DNA of 64,000 bases from Mytilus californianus. Lineage: Eukaryota; Mollusca; Bivalvia; Mytilida; Mytilidae. Below the pieces are notes generated by a model. The model had not been told where the DNA came from and searched no databases. It saw only the letters and a list, made by a program, of their open reading frames with translations. Position 1 is the stretch's first letter. Each line of letters opens with the position of its first letter. Both the position numbers and the translations under genes were made by a program. Positions 33,640 to 64,000 of this stretch are shown here, one piece after another. Where the stretch lies: assembly GCF_021869535.1 (NCBI RefSeq), contig NW_026262668.1, forward strand, positions 64,448,058 through 64,512,057, in the 5' to 3' direction.

Positions 33640-34999
33640 ATGGCGCATTACATTTGCGCGCATTTGGGGATTACAAAAAATTACGTTCGCGCGCAGCTTT
33701 TGATTACATTTGCGCGCATTTATTTTACAGGTAATACAGGGGAAATGGGCGCATTACATTTGCGCGCATTTGGGGATAAGATTGTTTTACGTTTGCGCGC
33801 AGCTTTTGATTACCTTTGCGCACATTCATTTTACAGGTAACGCAGGTAAAAATAAAGATAACCCATAATAGATATGACTATAGTTATTATGAATTTTGAA
33901 AATATCTGTAAATCTGAATTATATTTTATTCATATTGAATTCTAAAAAAAAAATAAAGTGATTATGAGAAATCCAGTATTAGCTTAAGACATACTTAATT
34001 GCGAATATTTCAGAGTAAAAAGTATTCTCTTTCCTAATTTAAATGAATAGTGATCGCTTTAGTAAATAATTTAAGTCAGTTTGTTAAGTTGCGCTGAGAC
34101 TACTATAACATTTTATGGTAGTCTTAGAGTTGTAAAAGAATGCGCGCAAATGTAATGAGAAGCTGCTCGCAAACGTAATGATTTTTGCGCGCGGATATAA
34201 TGGTAATGCGCGCAAATGTAATGCACCGGGGAAAATAAAGATAATTCCTATAGTTATTATGAATTTTGAATATACTTATACATTTAGATTATATATTTTT
34301 CAGATTGAATTTTAAAAATATATAAAGTGATAATGAGAAATCCCGTAATAGCATAAGACATACATGTAACATTATTGAGAATATTTCAAAGTAAATAGCA
34401 TTCTGTTTCCTAATTTAACCGAATAATGATCGCTTTAGTATTCTTATATCAGTTTGTAAAGTTGTGCCAAGGAACAAACATGTAGTTTCGTTTGTCAGAA
34501 ACAAGTCGGAGAAAAAAAATCAGTAGTGCACGATGGATTTACTATCCGTATCGACAGAACACTTAAGTCAGGGGATATTTCATGACGATGCACCGTAAAT
34601 AATTACAAAGGTATTTCGGCAGATTCCCTATTTCCTCCAAGTCTTTGGGCATCACTACCGTCAGCAGAATCCAGGCATACTAAAAACGGCCCGGAATCAT
34701 TTCATGCTCACATCCATGTCCTAATAGTATTTTTGTGTTTTGTGTTATCTTTATCAGTGGGCTTCAATTATTCAGAACGTTACGAAAAGTAAAATCAGTA
34801 CTTTTAATCTTTAGATATGTATATATTTTCAGGACTAAGTGTTTGTGAATAGTAAAACGGACTTATCCTGCTCGAAAATAATAGTTCAATAAATAAATAA
34901 GTATAATTTACCTGAGTTTACCTGTAAAAGAATGCGCGCAAATGTAATCAAAAGCTGCGCGCAAACGTAATGATTTTTGCGCTCAAATGTAATGCACCG
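33640..34999. mobile_element. Outer terminal-inverted-repeat element of a nested pair
   Basis: The left end (atggcgcattacatttgcgc) and right end (gcgctcaaatgtaatgcacc) are inverted, with a second gcgcgcagcttttgatta block inward on each side, giving termini of about 90 bp. They are flanked by ttttttA on both sides (33633-33639 and 35000-35006), consistent with a 7-bp target duplication, although a T-run is weak evidence alone. The interior is non-coding AT-rich DNA. The element is interrupted at 33739 by a shorter copy of its own family. Confidence 0.7.
33746..34227. mobile_element. Inner copy inserted into the sister element
   Basis: 482-bp element with the same ends as the outer one (tgggcgcattacatttgcgc at left; gcgcaaatgtaatgcacc at right). 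It is bounded by ggggaaa at 33739-33745 and 34228-34234, a 7-bp duplication. Its interior (aataaagataaccc onward) aligns with the outer interior that resumes at 34234 (aataaagataattcc), at an offset of 383 bp. Removing one duplication and the insert makes the outer element collinear with the inner one. A long part of the outer interior (about 34465-34920) is absent from the inner copy. Confidence 0.75.
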
Positions 35000-35006
35000 T
35001 TTTTTA

Positions 35007-36265
35007 AAATTCAATTACACACAACAATTGTTATGTAATCCAAGTTCCTTATAAAAGTAAGCATTGTTCAATCAATGCAAATAATCAAAAAAACTTTTGC
35101 ACGGATGAGCACATGCGATAAGCTTACACATGTAAAACGGTAATAAGAGAAACGTTCCGATTTTGAAAGATTTCTTTACTAAAGTGAAGAATTGAGTAAT
35201 TGTATGCATACGACTTCAGAATTTCGATTGACTTTGAATCTAAGTTTAAGGAACACTTAAGTTAAGTTGTTTTATGTATACGAGCCCTGGTATTAAATCC
35301 AATCCAATTATTAAAAACAAACCACTGGACGAAAACAAGTAACGATCCATTAAACAAATACATTGCAATAACAGATGCCTGGAGTTCGGCAGACCTTAAA
35401 ATTAATTTAAGTTATTCCTCTTTGTACTGAAGTATGGCTTCGTCAGTCATTCTCAATCAAAATATGGACGCAAATTATGATGACTGTATATAATGTTAGC
35501 GTTTTAATTATTCATTTATAAAATTTACCTAACCGACAAAAAGACCCAATTATAAAACTTTATAATTACTATTTATTTGGATGAAAAATACTACAATCTG
35601 AAACCTGCTATTTCACTTCCACTGTTTTACGGAATTATCATTAAATTTTATAAAGCAAATTGACTTTAAATCTACCATTTTCGCTTAATATACTTAATGA
35701 TATATAGATATGCACCTGTAGTTCAATCATGTGTCTAGTATTTTATGAGCAATTCATATTTTAAGAGCTACTGTGAAACTTCCTACTCTAGGGCGTTGTG
35801 AACCAGATGTTAACAAAGATTTTCTTTTGTACATACAATGAACTATGGACAAGTCCCTCTCCTCGTGCAATATTATAAAAAATGAAAAGAAGCTGGCATT
35901 ATCCTTAAACTTCCCATTACGCTATATAAAGATGGTATCCTCTCACGAATTAATACAATTGATGTCCTTTCACTGATTAATATAATTGATTTCCTCTCGC
36001 TTATTATTTCAAAGTGACTTTGTTGATCGTATCTATCCCGTTGAACTTGAAGTAAACAATACCAAAACAGTCAAGTCTGTTTCATATATAGAACTTGACA
36101 ATAAGTGTTGGTTGAGAACATTTTTTTTTTAACAAAAGAGAAGACTTCAATTTTTCTATTATGAACTTTCCATGTGTCTGAAACTACATTCTAGCAGGGC
36201 CTGCATATGGAGTAGTGGTCTGTTGCAACGCAAAATTTCTGTCCATATCCAATACAACCCCATTT
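35007..36265. other. AT-rich intergenic stretch
   Basis: No coding exons or repeat ends recognised; only random short frames. Confidence 0.5.
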
Positions 36266-36269
36266 TCTA

Positions 36270-37070
36270 GTGGCAGTCCAAAGCAAAATGACAAAAATAC
36301 CGAACTCCAAGGAAAATACAAGACGGAAAGTCCCTTATCAAATGGCAAAATCAAAAGCTCAAACACATCAAACGACTGGAAAACAACTGTTATACTCCTG
36401 ACTTGGTATAGGCATTTCCTTATGTAGGAAATGGTGGATTAAACCTGGTTTTATTGCTAACTAAACCTCTCACTTGTATGACAGTCGCATAAAATTCCAT
36501 TGTATTGACAACAATGTGTGAACAAAACATACAGACATGATAGGTAAAAATGTCAAAAATTGGGGTACAGCAGTCAACATTGTGTTATAGTCTTAATCAC
36601 TATAAAAACAAACAACTATGTCAACAAAGAAAAACAAAATAGCATATAGACACTCTATAGACAACAGTGGCGGATCCAGAAATTTTCATAAGGGGGGCCC
36701 ACTGACTGCCATAAGAGGGGGCCCGCCCAGTCATGCTCTAGTGATTCCCGAAATAATCAAATTTTTCCCACAAAAAGGGGGGCCCGGGCACCCTGCCCCC
36801 TCCCCCCAAATCCGCCTCAGGACAAAGCATATACGCAAAAAATGAAAGACAAGAATACTAAAAATGACCATAGCGCAATAACACAATGGCGGGATGTATA
36901 AATACCGAGCCACGCCAAAACAATATTACCAAAAATGGATCATACAGTCAAGGTTAACAATATACAAAGACAAATAAAAAGAACACTATAACACGTATTT
37001 AAGATGTCAAACAACGTCAGTGCCTAGAATCTATACTTCAAGGACCATCAAGTATTAATTGTGAAGTTGA
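36270..37070 (-). repeat. Mussel-type dispersed repeat (family D), likely tail of a reverse-transcriptase element
   Basis: Plus-strand blocks include atgacaaaaataccgaactc, caaatggcaaaatcaaaagc, gttatactcctgacttgg, acctctcacttgtatgac and aataccgagccacgcc. It runs without a break into the Penelope-like fragment at 37140-37790 in minus orientation, so it may be that element's 3' non-coding part. It is interrupted at 36665-36820 by a separate short element with a 5-bp duplication. Confidence 0.6.
36665..36820. mobile_element. AGTGGCGG-termini element, copy 2
   Basis: 156 bp starting cagtggcggatccag and ending atccgcctcag, with several ggggggccc blocks. The flanking duplication GACAA (36660-36664 and 36821-36825) is perfect. 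It lies inside a family D repeat whose sequence resumes on the other side, which confirms both edges. Confidence 0.85.
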
Positions 37071-37139
37071 TACGGAATATTTATCAACAAGCTTAGGTCT
37101 TGGTAAACGTTCTTTGACATAACCCTGGTTCATCAACTT

Positions 37140-37790
37140 TCTGCTCAACATTGGTGAAGTTTTATAAAGTCAGAGTAGCAGCTGCAAGCTCTTGAATACT
37201 GAATGAGTTGGGAAATGTATATCCTATATGCAGGTGAAGTAGGTATATTACTGCTAAGGTGGGGGAAATTGATAATTTCAAAATTAAAATCGTCTCGTTT
37301 GTCATAGATTCTAGTACTGAGATGACCGATTATGTCAAATTCGAGGTATAAGTCTAAATACGAGCCAGGGGTAGCCATGTCTATTGTTTCTTTAATTTCT
37401 AGTTCCGGAGGATATAGAAATGGAACCCAATCAGAAAATTTTGGATTGTTAATGGAAAGAACATCATCAATATATCTGAATGTGAAATTGAATAACCTGG
37501 CTTCTCTGGTCTTCTTTTTTTAGACAAGTATCTGAAGGAACTCCAACTCATAGGAAAATAAGAAGAGGCGCAAAGATCATTCCCATAGGAATGCCGATAA
37601 TTTGTTGGAAAAGTCTACCTTTAAATTCAATAAATATGTTGTCAATAAGAAACTCCAGCATACTGATTCTTGATGTAGCATATTTTACCTTTTTGTTCGC
37701 TATTAACAAAATATGCCGTATGGTATCCCAAAGCAATACATCTATAGCGTATGCTACCATTTTTATATTGAAAAGTTACATTTCCCGGAC
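37140..37790 (-). pseudogene. Penelope-like reverse transcriptase fragment with catalytic YIDD
   Basis: Minus-strand pieces in order: FLIDNIFIEFKGRLFQQIIG then IPMG (37760-37548); frame change; FNFTFRYIDDVLSINNPKF with catalytic YIDD at 37474-37463; SYLDLYLEFDIIGHLSTRI; YDKRDDFNFEIINFPHL; SPAYRIYISQLIQYSRACS; stop at 37145. The GIPMG, YIDDV, KRDDF and YISQLI motifs define the same family as the fragment at 29470-29940. At least two frame breaks and several stops make it a relic. It could instead belong to a related YIDD-type clade. Confidence 0.75.
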
Positions 37791-37861
37791 CTTCATCCTC
37801 GACGGTCTCTATTACAGGACCTACATTTACCTATTGTATTTATTGTTAATTTGTTCTCGTC

Positions 37862-37925
37862 CTGAACACACATGAATGAAATATTTGCTACTGGAGTTAA
37901 GCAACCAACTATCAATCAATCAATG
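37862..37925 (+). repeat. Solo retroposon 3' tail with (AATC)n
   Basis: cctgaacacacatgaatgaa, then atatttgctactggagttaa, then caactatcaatcaatcaatg. It shows the terminal aatc repeats best among the copies in the window. Confidence 0.65.
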
Positions 37926-37927
37926 TA

Positions 37928-38095
37928 TATGGATAAAATTGAGAATGGAAATGGGGAATGTGTCAAAGAGACAACAACCCGACCATAGAACAGACAACAG
38001 CAGAAGGTCACCAACAGGTCTTCAATGCAGCGAGAAATTCCCGCACCCGGAGGCGTCCTTCAGCTGGCCCCTAAACAAATATATATACTAGTTCA
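37928..38095 (+). repeat. Mussel-type dispersed repeat (family C), longer copy
   Basis: ataaaattgagaatggaaat through cgcacccggaggcgtccttc and agctggcccctaaacaaata. It shares its first 110 bp with 17193-17305. From memory this is a hallmark mussel repeat. Confidence 0.7.
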
Positions 38096-40440
38096 GTGAT
38101 AATGAACGGAGTATACATATGTCAGTTGATACGATATACCAGAGCTTGTGTTTCCTACCATGTTTCCCTTGATAGAGATTTCCTGCTTGCAAAGAAGCTA
38201 AACCAAGGGTCTCAAATGGTGAAGTTGAGGTCATCCCTTTGAAAGTATCATGACGTATCTGGATTCTTATTTGTTTGTTAGTTTTCGTTTTTGGTTCAAT
38301 TTTCTTGTGATGTTTGCTTGCTCCTACGTAATTTCTCCCCTTTTGCGGAAGCAGGTCTAGTAACCGTTCGACTCCGTCCGTCCGTCTGAAAGAACTCTTT
38401 CGTCAAAGTTTTCGTTGCTTCAATGAAAGGGAATGGTTTAATATTTGGTCTGCAGATTTAAAATGTTGAGTTGTAGCGAGTAAGCAATTTTTACATCTGC
38501 CGTGTAGCCACTTCCTGTTTGCCGATAGTTTGAAATTCTACAACTCTCATTATACAAGGACAATGTTCGTCAAACTTTTCTTGGCTCCTATTGAAGTGAA
38601 TGATTTTTATATTTGGTCGGGGAGTGATAATTTTTTCTCTAGTTTGGTCAGAAAATCTATTATGGTTTCTGAGTTCAGCGGCGGATTTTCACGTGAATAA
38701 AATATATCCGATGCAAATTTTATAAAGCATTCCTATTACAACACTTAATTTTGAAATTGTCTTATGTAAAACCATTCAGTTTTGCATTTTATTTGATCAT
38801 AATTATTTTAAAAGTGTTCTGTTGTTTTGTTGAAAGGAGGAAACAGCAGATTTGGTATTTGACAGACTTTGATGACCACATCATCAGCCAGTAGCGGATC
38901 CAGGGAGGCGTACAGGGCGTACGCTCCCAAAAACTCGTCTGCTAACTGGAAAAAATCTTCTTGGCGACAACAGTCAATGTGAATTTGAAATCAGTCTCGT
39001 GTGCATTTTCTAGATAATTAACATTTTCTGTCTTTATCTTGACTACTTTTTCGCCCTTTTTAATTAAGTGTTACTTATTTAAGCACTTAACCCTAAATTT
39101 TGTTTCAGACATAACATGTAAAGTTTGGAAGGTAGGAAGAGAAATTCACCCTTTTTCGACATTTTTTTTTAACATACTGGTACATGTAGTTCGCCTCTCT
39201 TTAAGTACGACCAACTATGAGTGTTTTTACACCACAACGTTCTACAACTCTACTCCTGACCAATACTCCTCCAAGCCTACACAACATATAGTGATATCTA
39301 AGGAACTATTGTCAATATAGATTTGTATGTTCATGTTTTTGTTAAAGTTTAACATGGGATAAGCTTGTGGTATATTAAAGTACTTAATTAGTGTAGGTGT
39401 CTGGAGTGGGAGAGACCTGTGTGAAATGCTTTACATAATACATAGACCCAAGGTTACCTACATTTCTTTAGCATGTTCAGATTGTTTATGTCTGAGACGT
39501 CAAACAAATTTGATTCTTATATCATCTAGAACATATAATATAAAATGCAGTTTTGCAAAATATAAAATAAAATAAAACGTGAGTCGTCTAGACAAAGACG
39601 CGTGTGTGGAATTTTTGTCAGCTGTTGCAACTTGAAACTGCTGAATCAGCATATCTAACCGATAACATGTCATATGAGAAAGAGACGTACAATATCAAAA
39701 TAATGAAAAGAATTTTATAATAGAATTGTTATTACAAGAGCAAATATATTTTATATTTCACGTGTATACTGAAAAGTCGAAAAAATAGCCAATTTCTAAA
39801 GAGATGTTTTAATGCAATAGTTTTGAAAAGAACAAGTTCTAATATTAAAGTTTAGTTATCATCTGAAAGGTGAAAAAGCTTTTGCAAAGTCAATTATGAA
39901 TAAGTTTGTTGTATTCATTGGTCTACCTTTTCCTTGTTGCTTTAATTATAGATGAACACTTCTTACGCTCAGATGACAACAAACCCTACGTTACAACAGG
40001 TGCATAGTTTTTGGGGTCTATTTAAATCAGTACTTAAATAACTATATCTATATCAAAGCTCTGCTAAAAAGGTTGGAAAGGGATACCTTGATATAAAACA
40101 GTAAACCCAGAGTGATTGCATAAGTTTCTTAAAAAATACTTTAGCATTACGAAAACGAATCTTTCACAAGATAAATTTTGCAGTATCTCAAATTTAAGGT
40201 ACACTGTTGAGGATGTAGGGGACGCATTATGGTACCCGATATTCCAAAGGTGCACTTTTGTAAACAAATATATACATAGGATACAGAGTTGTAGTACCAT
40301 ATACGACAACGACCAATTCAGCGAATGTAGGGTTAACAGTTCCGTATGCGCAATACAAAAATATATGCTTATAAGGAGAGATGTATATATATTTTCTTTT
40401 TTGGAATTCAAATGCCTCTGATTAGGTTGTGTAAAACTTG
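38096..40440. other. Intergenic stretch with repeat fragments
   Basis: Holds a gactccgtccgtccgtctga microsatellite (about 38371-38392) inside a likely degenerate tandem-repeat element (38345-38640). A one-sided fragment cagtagcggatccaggg lies near 38891. No coding exon is recognised. The two overlapping opposite-strand frames at 40064-40421 have no recognisable motif. Confidence 0.45.
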
Positions 40441-40449
40441 TAACTTTAT

Positions 40450-41470
40450 TTTCTCAGCATAAATCGTTATGGTATGGCTCTCTCCAACAAATTTTAAAAA
40501 CTCTTCCCCTGGGTTTGCAAACCTAAATGATGGGAAAAATATTTCAAAAAATACCATCAGGAAAATATTGAAAGAGACATGCATAAAAATTTGGAAGGAT
40601 CAACTGACCCAGAATTCAGAAGGGAAGCTCCGCACTTATGTAAAATTTAAGAATAATTATGGTTTCGAGAAATATCTAAATATCATGTCCAATTTTGAAC
40701 TTAGGAGATCATTAACAAAATCTAGGGTGTCATCTCACCATTTGCAGATTGAAATAGGACGATACCAGGGTACTCCTCCACACCTTAGACTATGTCAGCA
40801 GTGTAACTCTGGTAATATTGAAGATGAAGTTCATGTTCTCTTTTATTGCACAAAATATAACGAAGACAGACACCATTTATATCACATTATTTCGGAATCA
40901 TGTCACAATTTCAATAACTTAAATTCCCAAGAGAAATTGCTATGGCTGTTGTCTTGTGAGAACTTAACTGTATTAAAAGAGTTGTGTATATTCCTGGTTA
41001 AACACTGCAAATAGCAGATTTATATGACATGTTTCGCATAAATAGCAATTGTTGTTATTTAGAAAAAAAAAATTATTTGTTAATTGACCGGATTCAATTT
41101 CTCTATTTATTTTGTTCATCTGCTTCTGACACGGGGAGGATTGCTACTAGAGCACCGTCCCTTTGTGTCTCCTGCAGATGAACAAATTTCCATCTTTATA
41201 GATAATAATTTAAGTTTGTTCAAACTTTATTATTAATATTTTTTTTAATTTTTACACTGCTGGACATAAGGAAGGAAGGAAAAAAAATACAAGAGTACTT
41301 TTAATGTATTTTTGTTATTAGTGCTATTTTCATTGTCTATTATAATATCTGTCACGTGTGATATACTGTACAATGTCTCATGTTTGTTGCTTATACTATC
41401 ATAATTGTTAATTGTAAATGCCCCCTGTGGGACCATGATTGGAATAATAAAATATTTGATTTGATTTGTA
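40450..41470 (+). mobile_element. 5'-truncated non-LTR retrotransposon 3' end
   Basis: Comprises the open frame described below, a roughly 450-bp 3' untranslated part and a 3' tail aataaaatatttgatttgat containing short ttgat repeats. Upstream of 40469 a second frame reads KSLWYGSLQQIL, suggesting the protein continued but is frameshifted here. Confidence 0.65.
40469..41014 (+). pseudogene. LINE-type ORF C-terminus with zinc-knuckle-like motif
   Basis: 181 codons with no internal stop. The part LRTYVKFKNNYGFEKYL, RVSSHHLQIEIGRYQGTPP and the Cys/His cluster C-x2-C-x9-H-x4-C (LCQQCN to LFYC) match the C-terminal region of reverse-transcriptase polyproteins of marine invertebrate LINE-like elements, as I know them. 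No polymerase motifs are present. It is a fragment of a mobile element, not a host gene. The first 20 or so residues may be out of the original frame. Confidence 0.65.
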
Positions 41471-41532
41471 ATTACGCAACTTATAAGTGTGGTACAACCT
41501 TGATTATATGGAGGTAATGCAACAATACATAT

Positions 41533-41667
41533 CAGGTGCGAATCCAAGATATTTAAAAAAAAAGGGGGGGGCCCCCTTGTTAGCCAAAGTTTAGACTGGT
41601 GCTTGTAAAAAGTATATGTAGCTCCATAAGGGGGACCGGCCCCCTGCCCCCCTTAAATCCGCCTCTG
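41533..41667. mobile_element. AGTGGCGG-termini element, copy 3
   Basis: 135 bp from caggtgcgaatccaag to taaatccgcctctg, with internal ggggggcccc and cccctgccccc blocks. Flanks are CATAT (41528-41532) and CATTT (41668-41672), a 5-bp duplication with one mismatch. Confidence 0.7.
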
Positions 41668-41672
41668 CATTT

Positions 41673-42899
41673 AACAGTTCGGGCATAACAGTACCTGAAA
41701 CGTGAAACCAGAATACAGTAACCAATAAAGTAAGATAAGGTTTTAATATAGGATATGCATATAAAGACATAATATTAAACCTATTCATATTAGAATAGTT
41801 TCAAACGTTCAAAGTCGCGGTCAAGAAAATCATAATCGTTGTTGTCTCGAAACACACATCAACTTGCTTGGCCTAATTGTATTTTCTCACAGACAAAAGG
41901 CGGTATACATGTGGGAGTAATCATTCAAAAAACCTACACGATACCAGCTTCACAAAGAGACATAAATTAATTTCTTACTATTTTTTAAGTGGCAATCTCT
42001 ACATTTTATGTACAAACACTCTGCTCGTAAAATAGTGCTGTGTATAGTCTAAATTTAACAAAGGGGTTCAATGCAGGTATAATTGCACGTTACGCACGCG
42101 AGGAGAGAAAAGTAAATGATAACACTCATATTTAAATAAACGCTCTCCTTTTATTTGAATGTAAATCAAGTTTAATTGTGTAGATTTTTAAAAGACATGA
42201 AACTAATTGTTGTGCAGTTTCATTGAATTTTTCTTTATATGTAGTTGAGGTTTTTTTTCATGTTTTTTTCTCTTGATATTGATATAAACAGGGCTACTAT
42301 TGTATTTTCAATATGACATATTTTATGTAAAAGATTCTGATGCAGTAAATCGCAGAAGGACTCGGGGGTAGCTTTGTTTAGTTTGTCATAAAGAACTTTT
42401 TAAAATCAAATAGCAGATTCTAAATCTTAGTGTAAATACTTTTTATTTTTGTTTTGCTAAGAGCGTTGGAAATTTAAGTTGTAAAGCAATAAGTCTTTGG
42501 AAGATTAAAATATAAGTTCTTTTTGTTTGTTGCGTTGGGTTACTGTCATGTCGACGTGTATCCTGCGTCATTTTTATTCATGTTCTTAAATTTGCGCCAA
42601 AATGCCGGAAAATGTGTTTTATTCATTAAGTACTAGTGATCAATTAACTTTATGATAAATCATTGTGTTTTACAGCATTCTTCTTTTCCTATGTAGTAGC
42701 AAGTTTACTTTCACACACGTCTTCAAAATTCACCGACCCTTGTATGTATGGGTCAATAAGCAGGCATTAAAGTTGCAAGAGTATGTCTGATAAATTTGTA
42801 TATCAAATTACGCCTTTACGTTTTTTCGTGCAAGAATAAATCGTCTGCTTCTATGAAAAATTCAACATCTGAGGTCAGCAACTTCACTGCCAACAACCT
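41673..42899. other. AT-rich intergenic stretch upstream of the collagen gene
   Basis: No coding exon or repeat family recognised. Confidence 0.5.
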
Positions 42900-43158
42900 C
42901 AACGATTGGTTGTTTCTGGAGCAGTGTAGCATAATTAAAGTTTAGTATGATACCACAGTAGTCAACGCGGCAAAGAGGCTGCTCAACTCGGCTACCATTT
43001 TACAACGGCCTAGGAATCCTGTGTTCCAATATCTCTTATTGGAGCACGGCTCTTCCTAGTTACTTTGGAGCCGGGGTTCCTGGCTCAAACATTCCTATAG
43101 ATCTCAATTTTTCCTATTCCAACCTGAATGAGGTAGAATAGAGGCTATAGACGTTAAA
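42900..43158 (+). promoter_or_regulatory. Collagen promoter/5'UTR region with CCAAT boxes and a stem-loop
   Basis: Carries an inverted CCAAT box (gattggttg near 42904) and the palindrome at 43021-43047. In the palindrome gtgttccaata pairs with tattggagcac over 11 bp (one G-U) around a 5-base loop, placing CCAAT and ATTGG head to head. The transcription start is unknown, so the palindrome may be promoter DNA (NF-Y type sites) or an RNA hairpin 111 bases before the start codon. Confidence 0.45.
43021..43047. promoter_or_regulatory. CCAAT-N7-ATTGG palindrome
   Basis: An 11-bp stem with one wobble pair and loop tctct. Vertebrate fibrillar collagen promoters depend on CCAAT boxes, and type I collagen mRNAs carry a 5' stem-loop near the start codon. 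Which analogy, if either, applies here cannot be decided from sequence. Confidence 0.5.
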
Positions 43159-63608
<20,450 letters not shown>

Positions 63609-64000
63609 GTAAGTAATAATTGTCATTCATAGCTTGGTTTTGTTATCTTCTGGGTTTTTTGGGTTTTTTTTATGGTGATTTTGGGCTTCTCTCCCTTTAA
63701 CATGTACCTCACCTTGAGTACCTCACACCTCTTTTGATTATAATTGGGCTGCTCTCTGTCACTTTGACATATACCAGAGGCACACTTCTGCTGTTAATTT
63801 AGCAATTTTTCTAAAAAAAACATGACATCGAAAAAAAGAATAAAGTCCAAACATTTTAAGAATAAATTAGGTCAAATAAATTAGTTCTGCTGTTTTCAGA
63901 TTCTTGAGACACTGTTTTTTTGTTTGTTTGAAGAATTGTACAGGTATTAATTATTAGAGTAGTTTTAGACAGTTGAACATGTTTGTCAGAGTCACTTCAG

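Noticed and set aside
36184..36913. Short frames on both strands
   Set aside because: They fall in repeat family D and the inserted G-rich element.
37332..37875. Plus-strand frames of 63 and 94 codons
   Set aside because: They are antisense to the Penelope-like reverse transcriptase fragment, whose minus-strand motifs are clear.
40064..40421. Opposite-strand frames of 115 and 101 codons
   Set aside because: No recognisable domain, AT-rich, mutually overlapping; probably chance, although they sit just upstream of a retroelement fragment.

Overview
This is eukaryotic, AT-rich, intron- and repeat-dense DNA. Split fibrillar collagen and nuclear receptor genes show it is animal DNA. Several dispersed non-coding repeats match, from memory, repeats that are very common in mussels (Mytilus), so a bivalve mollusc, probably a mussel, is the best guess. 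No bacterial-type operons, CRISPR arrays, rRNA or free-standing tRNA genes are visible.

Layout. (1) About 0-12.5 kb, minus strand: start of a nuclear receptor gene of NR2E type. The exon with the complete DNA-binding domain (3511-3753) is certain. A short upstream ATG exon (12363-12411) fits it in splice phase, which would give a first intron of about 8.6 kb filled with repeats. The ligand-binding part would lie beyond the left edge. (2) 12.5-23 kb: intergenic, AT-rich, with a tRNA-headed SINE (20241-20615, target duplication visible) and other dispersed repeats. (3) 23.7-25.6 kb, plus strand: an intact single-coding-exon BTB-BACK-Kelch gene, behind a 5'UTR splice acceptor. (4) 25.9-42 kb: a dense repeat landscape. 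It holds tandem-repeat elements, LINE and Penelope-like reverse transcriptase relics, a 2.55 kb inverted-repeat element packed with a LINE fragment, a terminal-inverted-repeat element inserted into a copy of its own family, and three copies of a short element with 5-bp target duplications (one of them at 4.5 kb). (5) 43 kb to the right edge, plus strand: the 5' part of a fibrillar collagen gene. It comprises a signal-peptide exon, a 4.8 kb intron, a half VWC domain, a short minor helix, an N-telopeptide, and 19 exons carrying 176 uninterrupted Gly-X-Y triplets. The gene runs off the window, about half of a normal main helix having been seen.

The three host genes have no evident functional link: a transcription factor, a probable Cullin-3 ubiquitin ligase adaptor and an extracellular matrix protein. 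The most informative observations are the collagen exon sizes, which equal sums of vertebrate type I collagen exon sizes in register, and the two inverted-repeat mobile element structures at 30.3-35.0 kb, whose 7-bp target duplications can be read directly. A degenerate hammerhead-ribozyme-like motif near a Penelope-like reverse transcriptase relic is more speculative.
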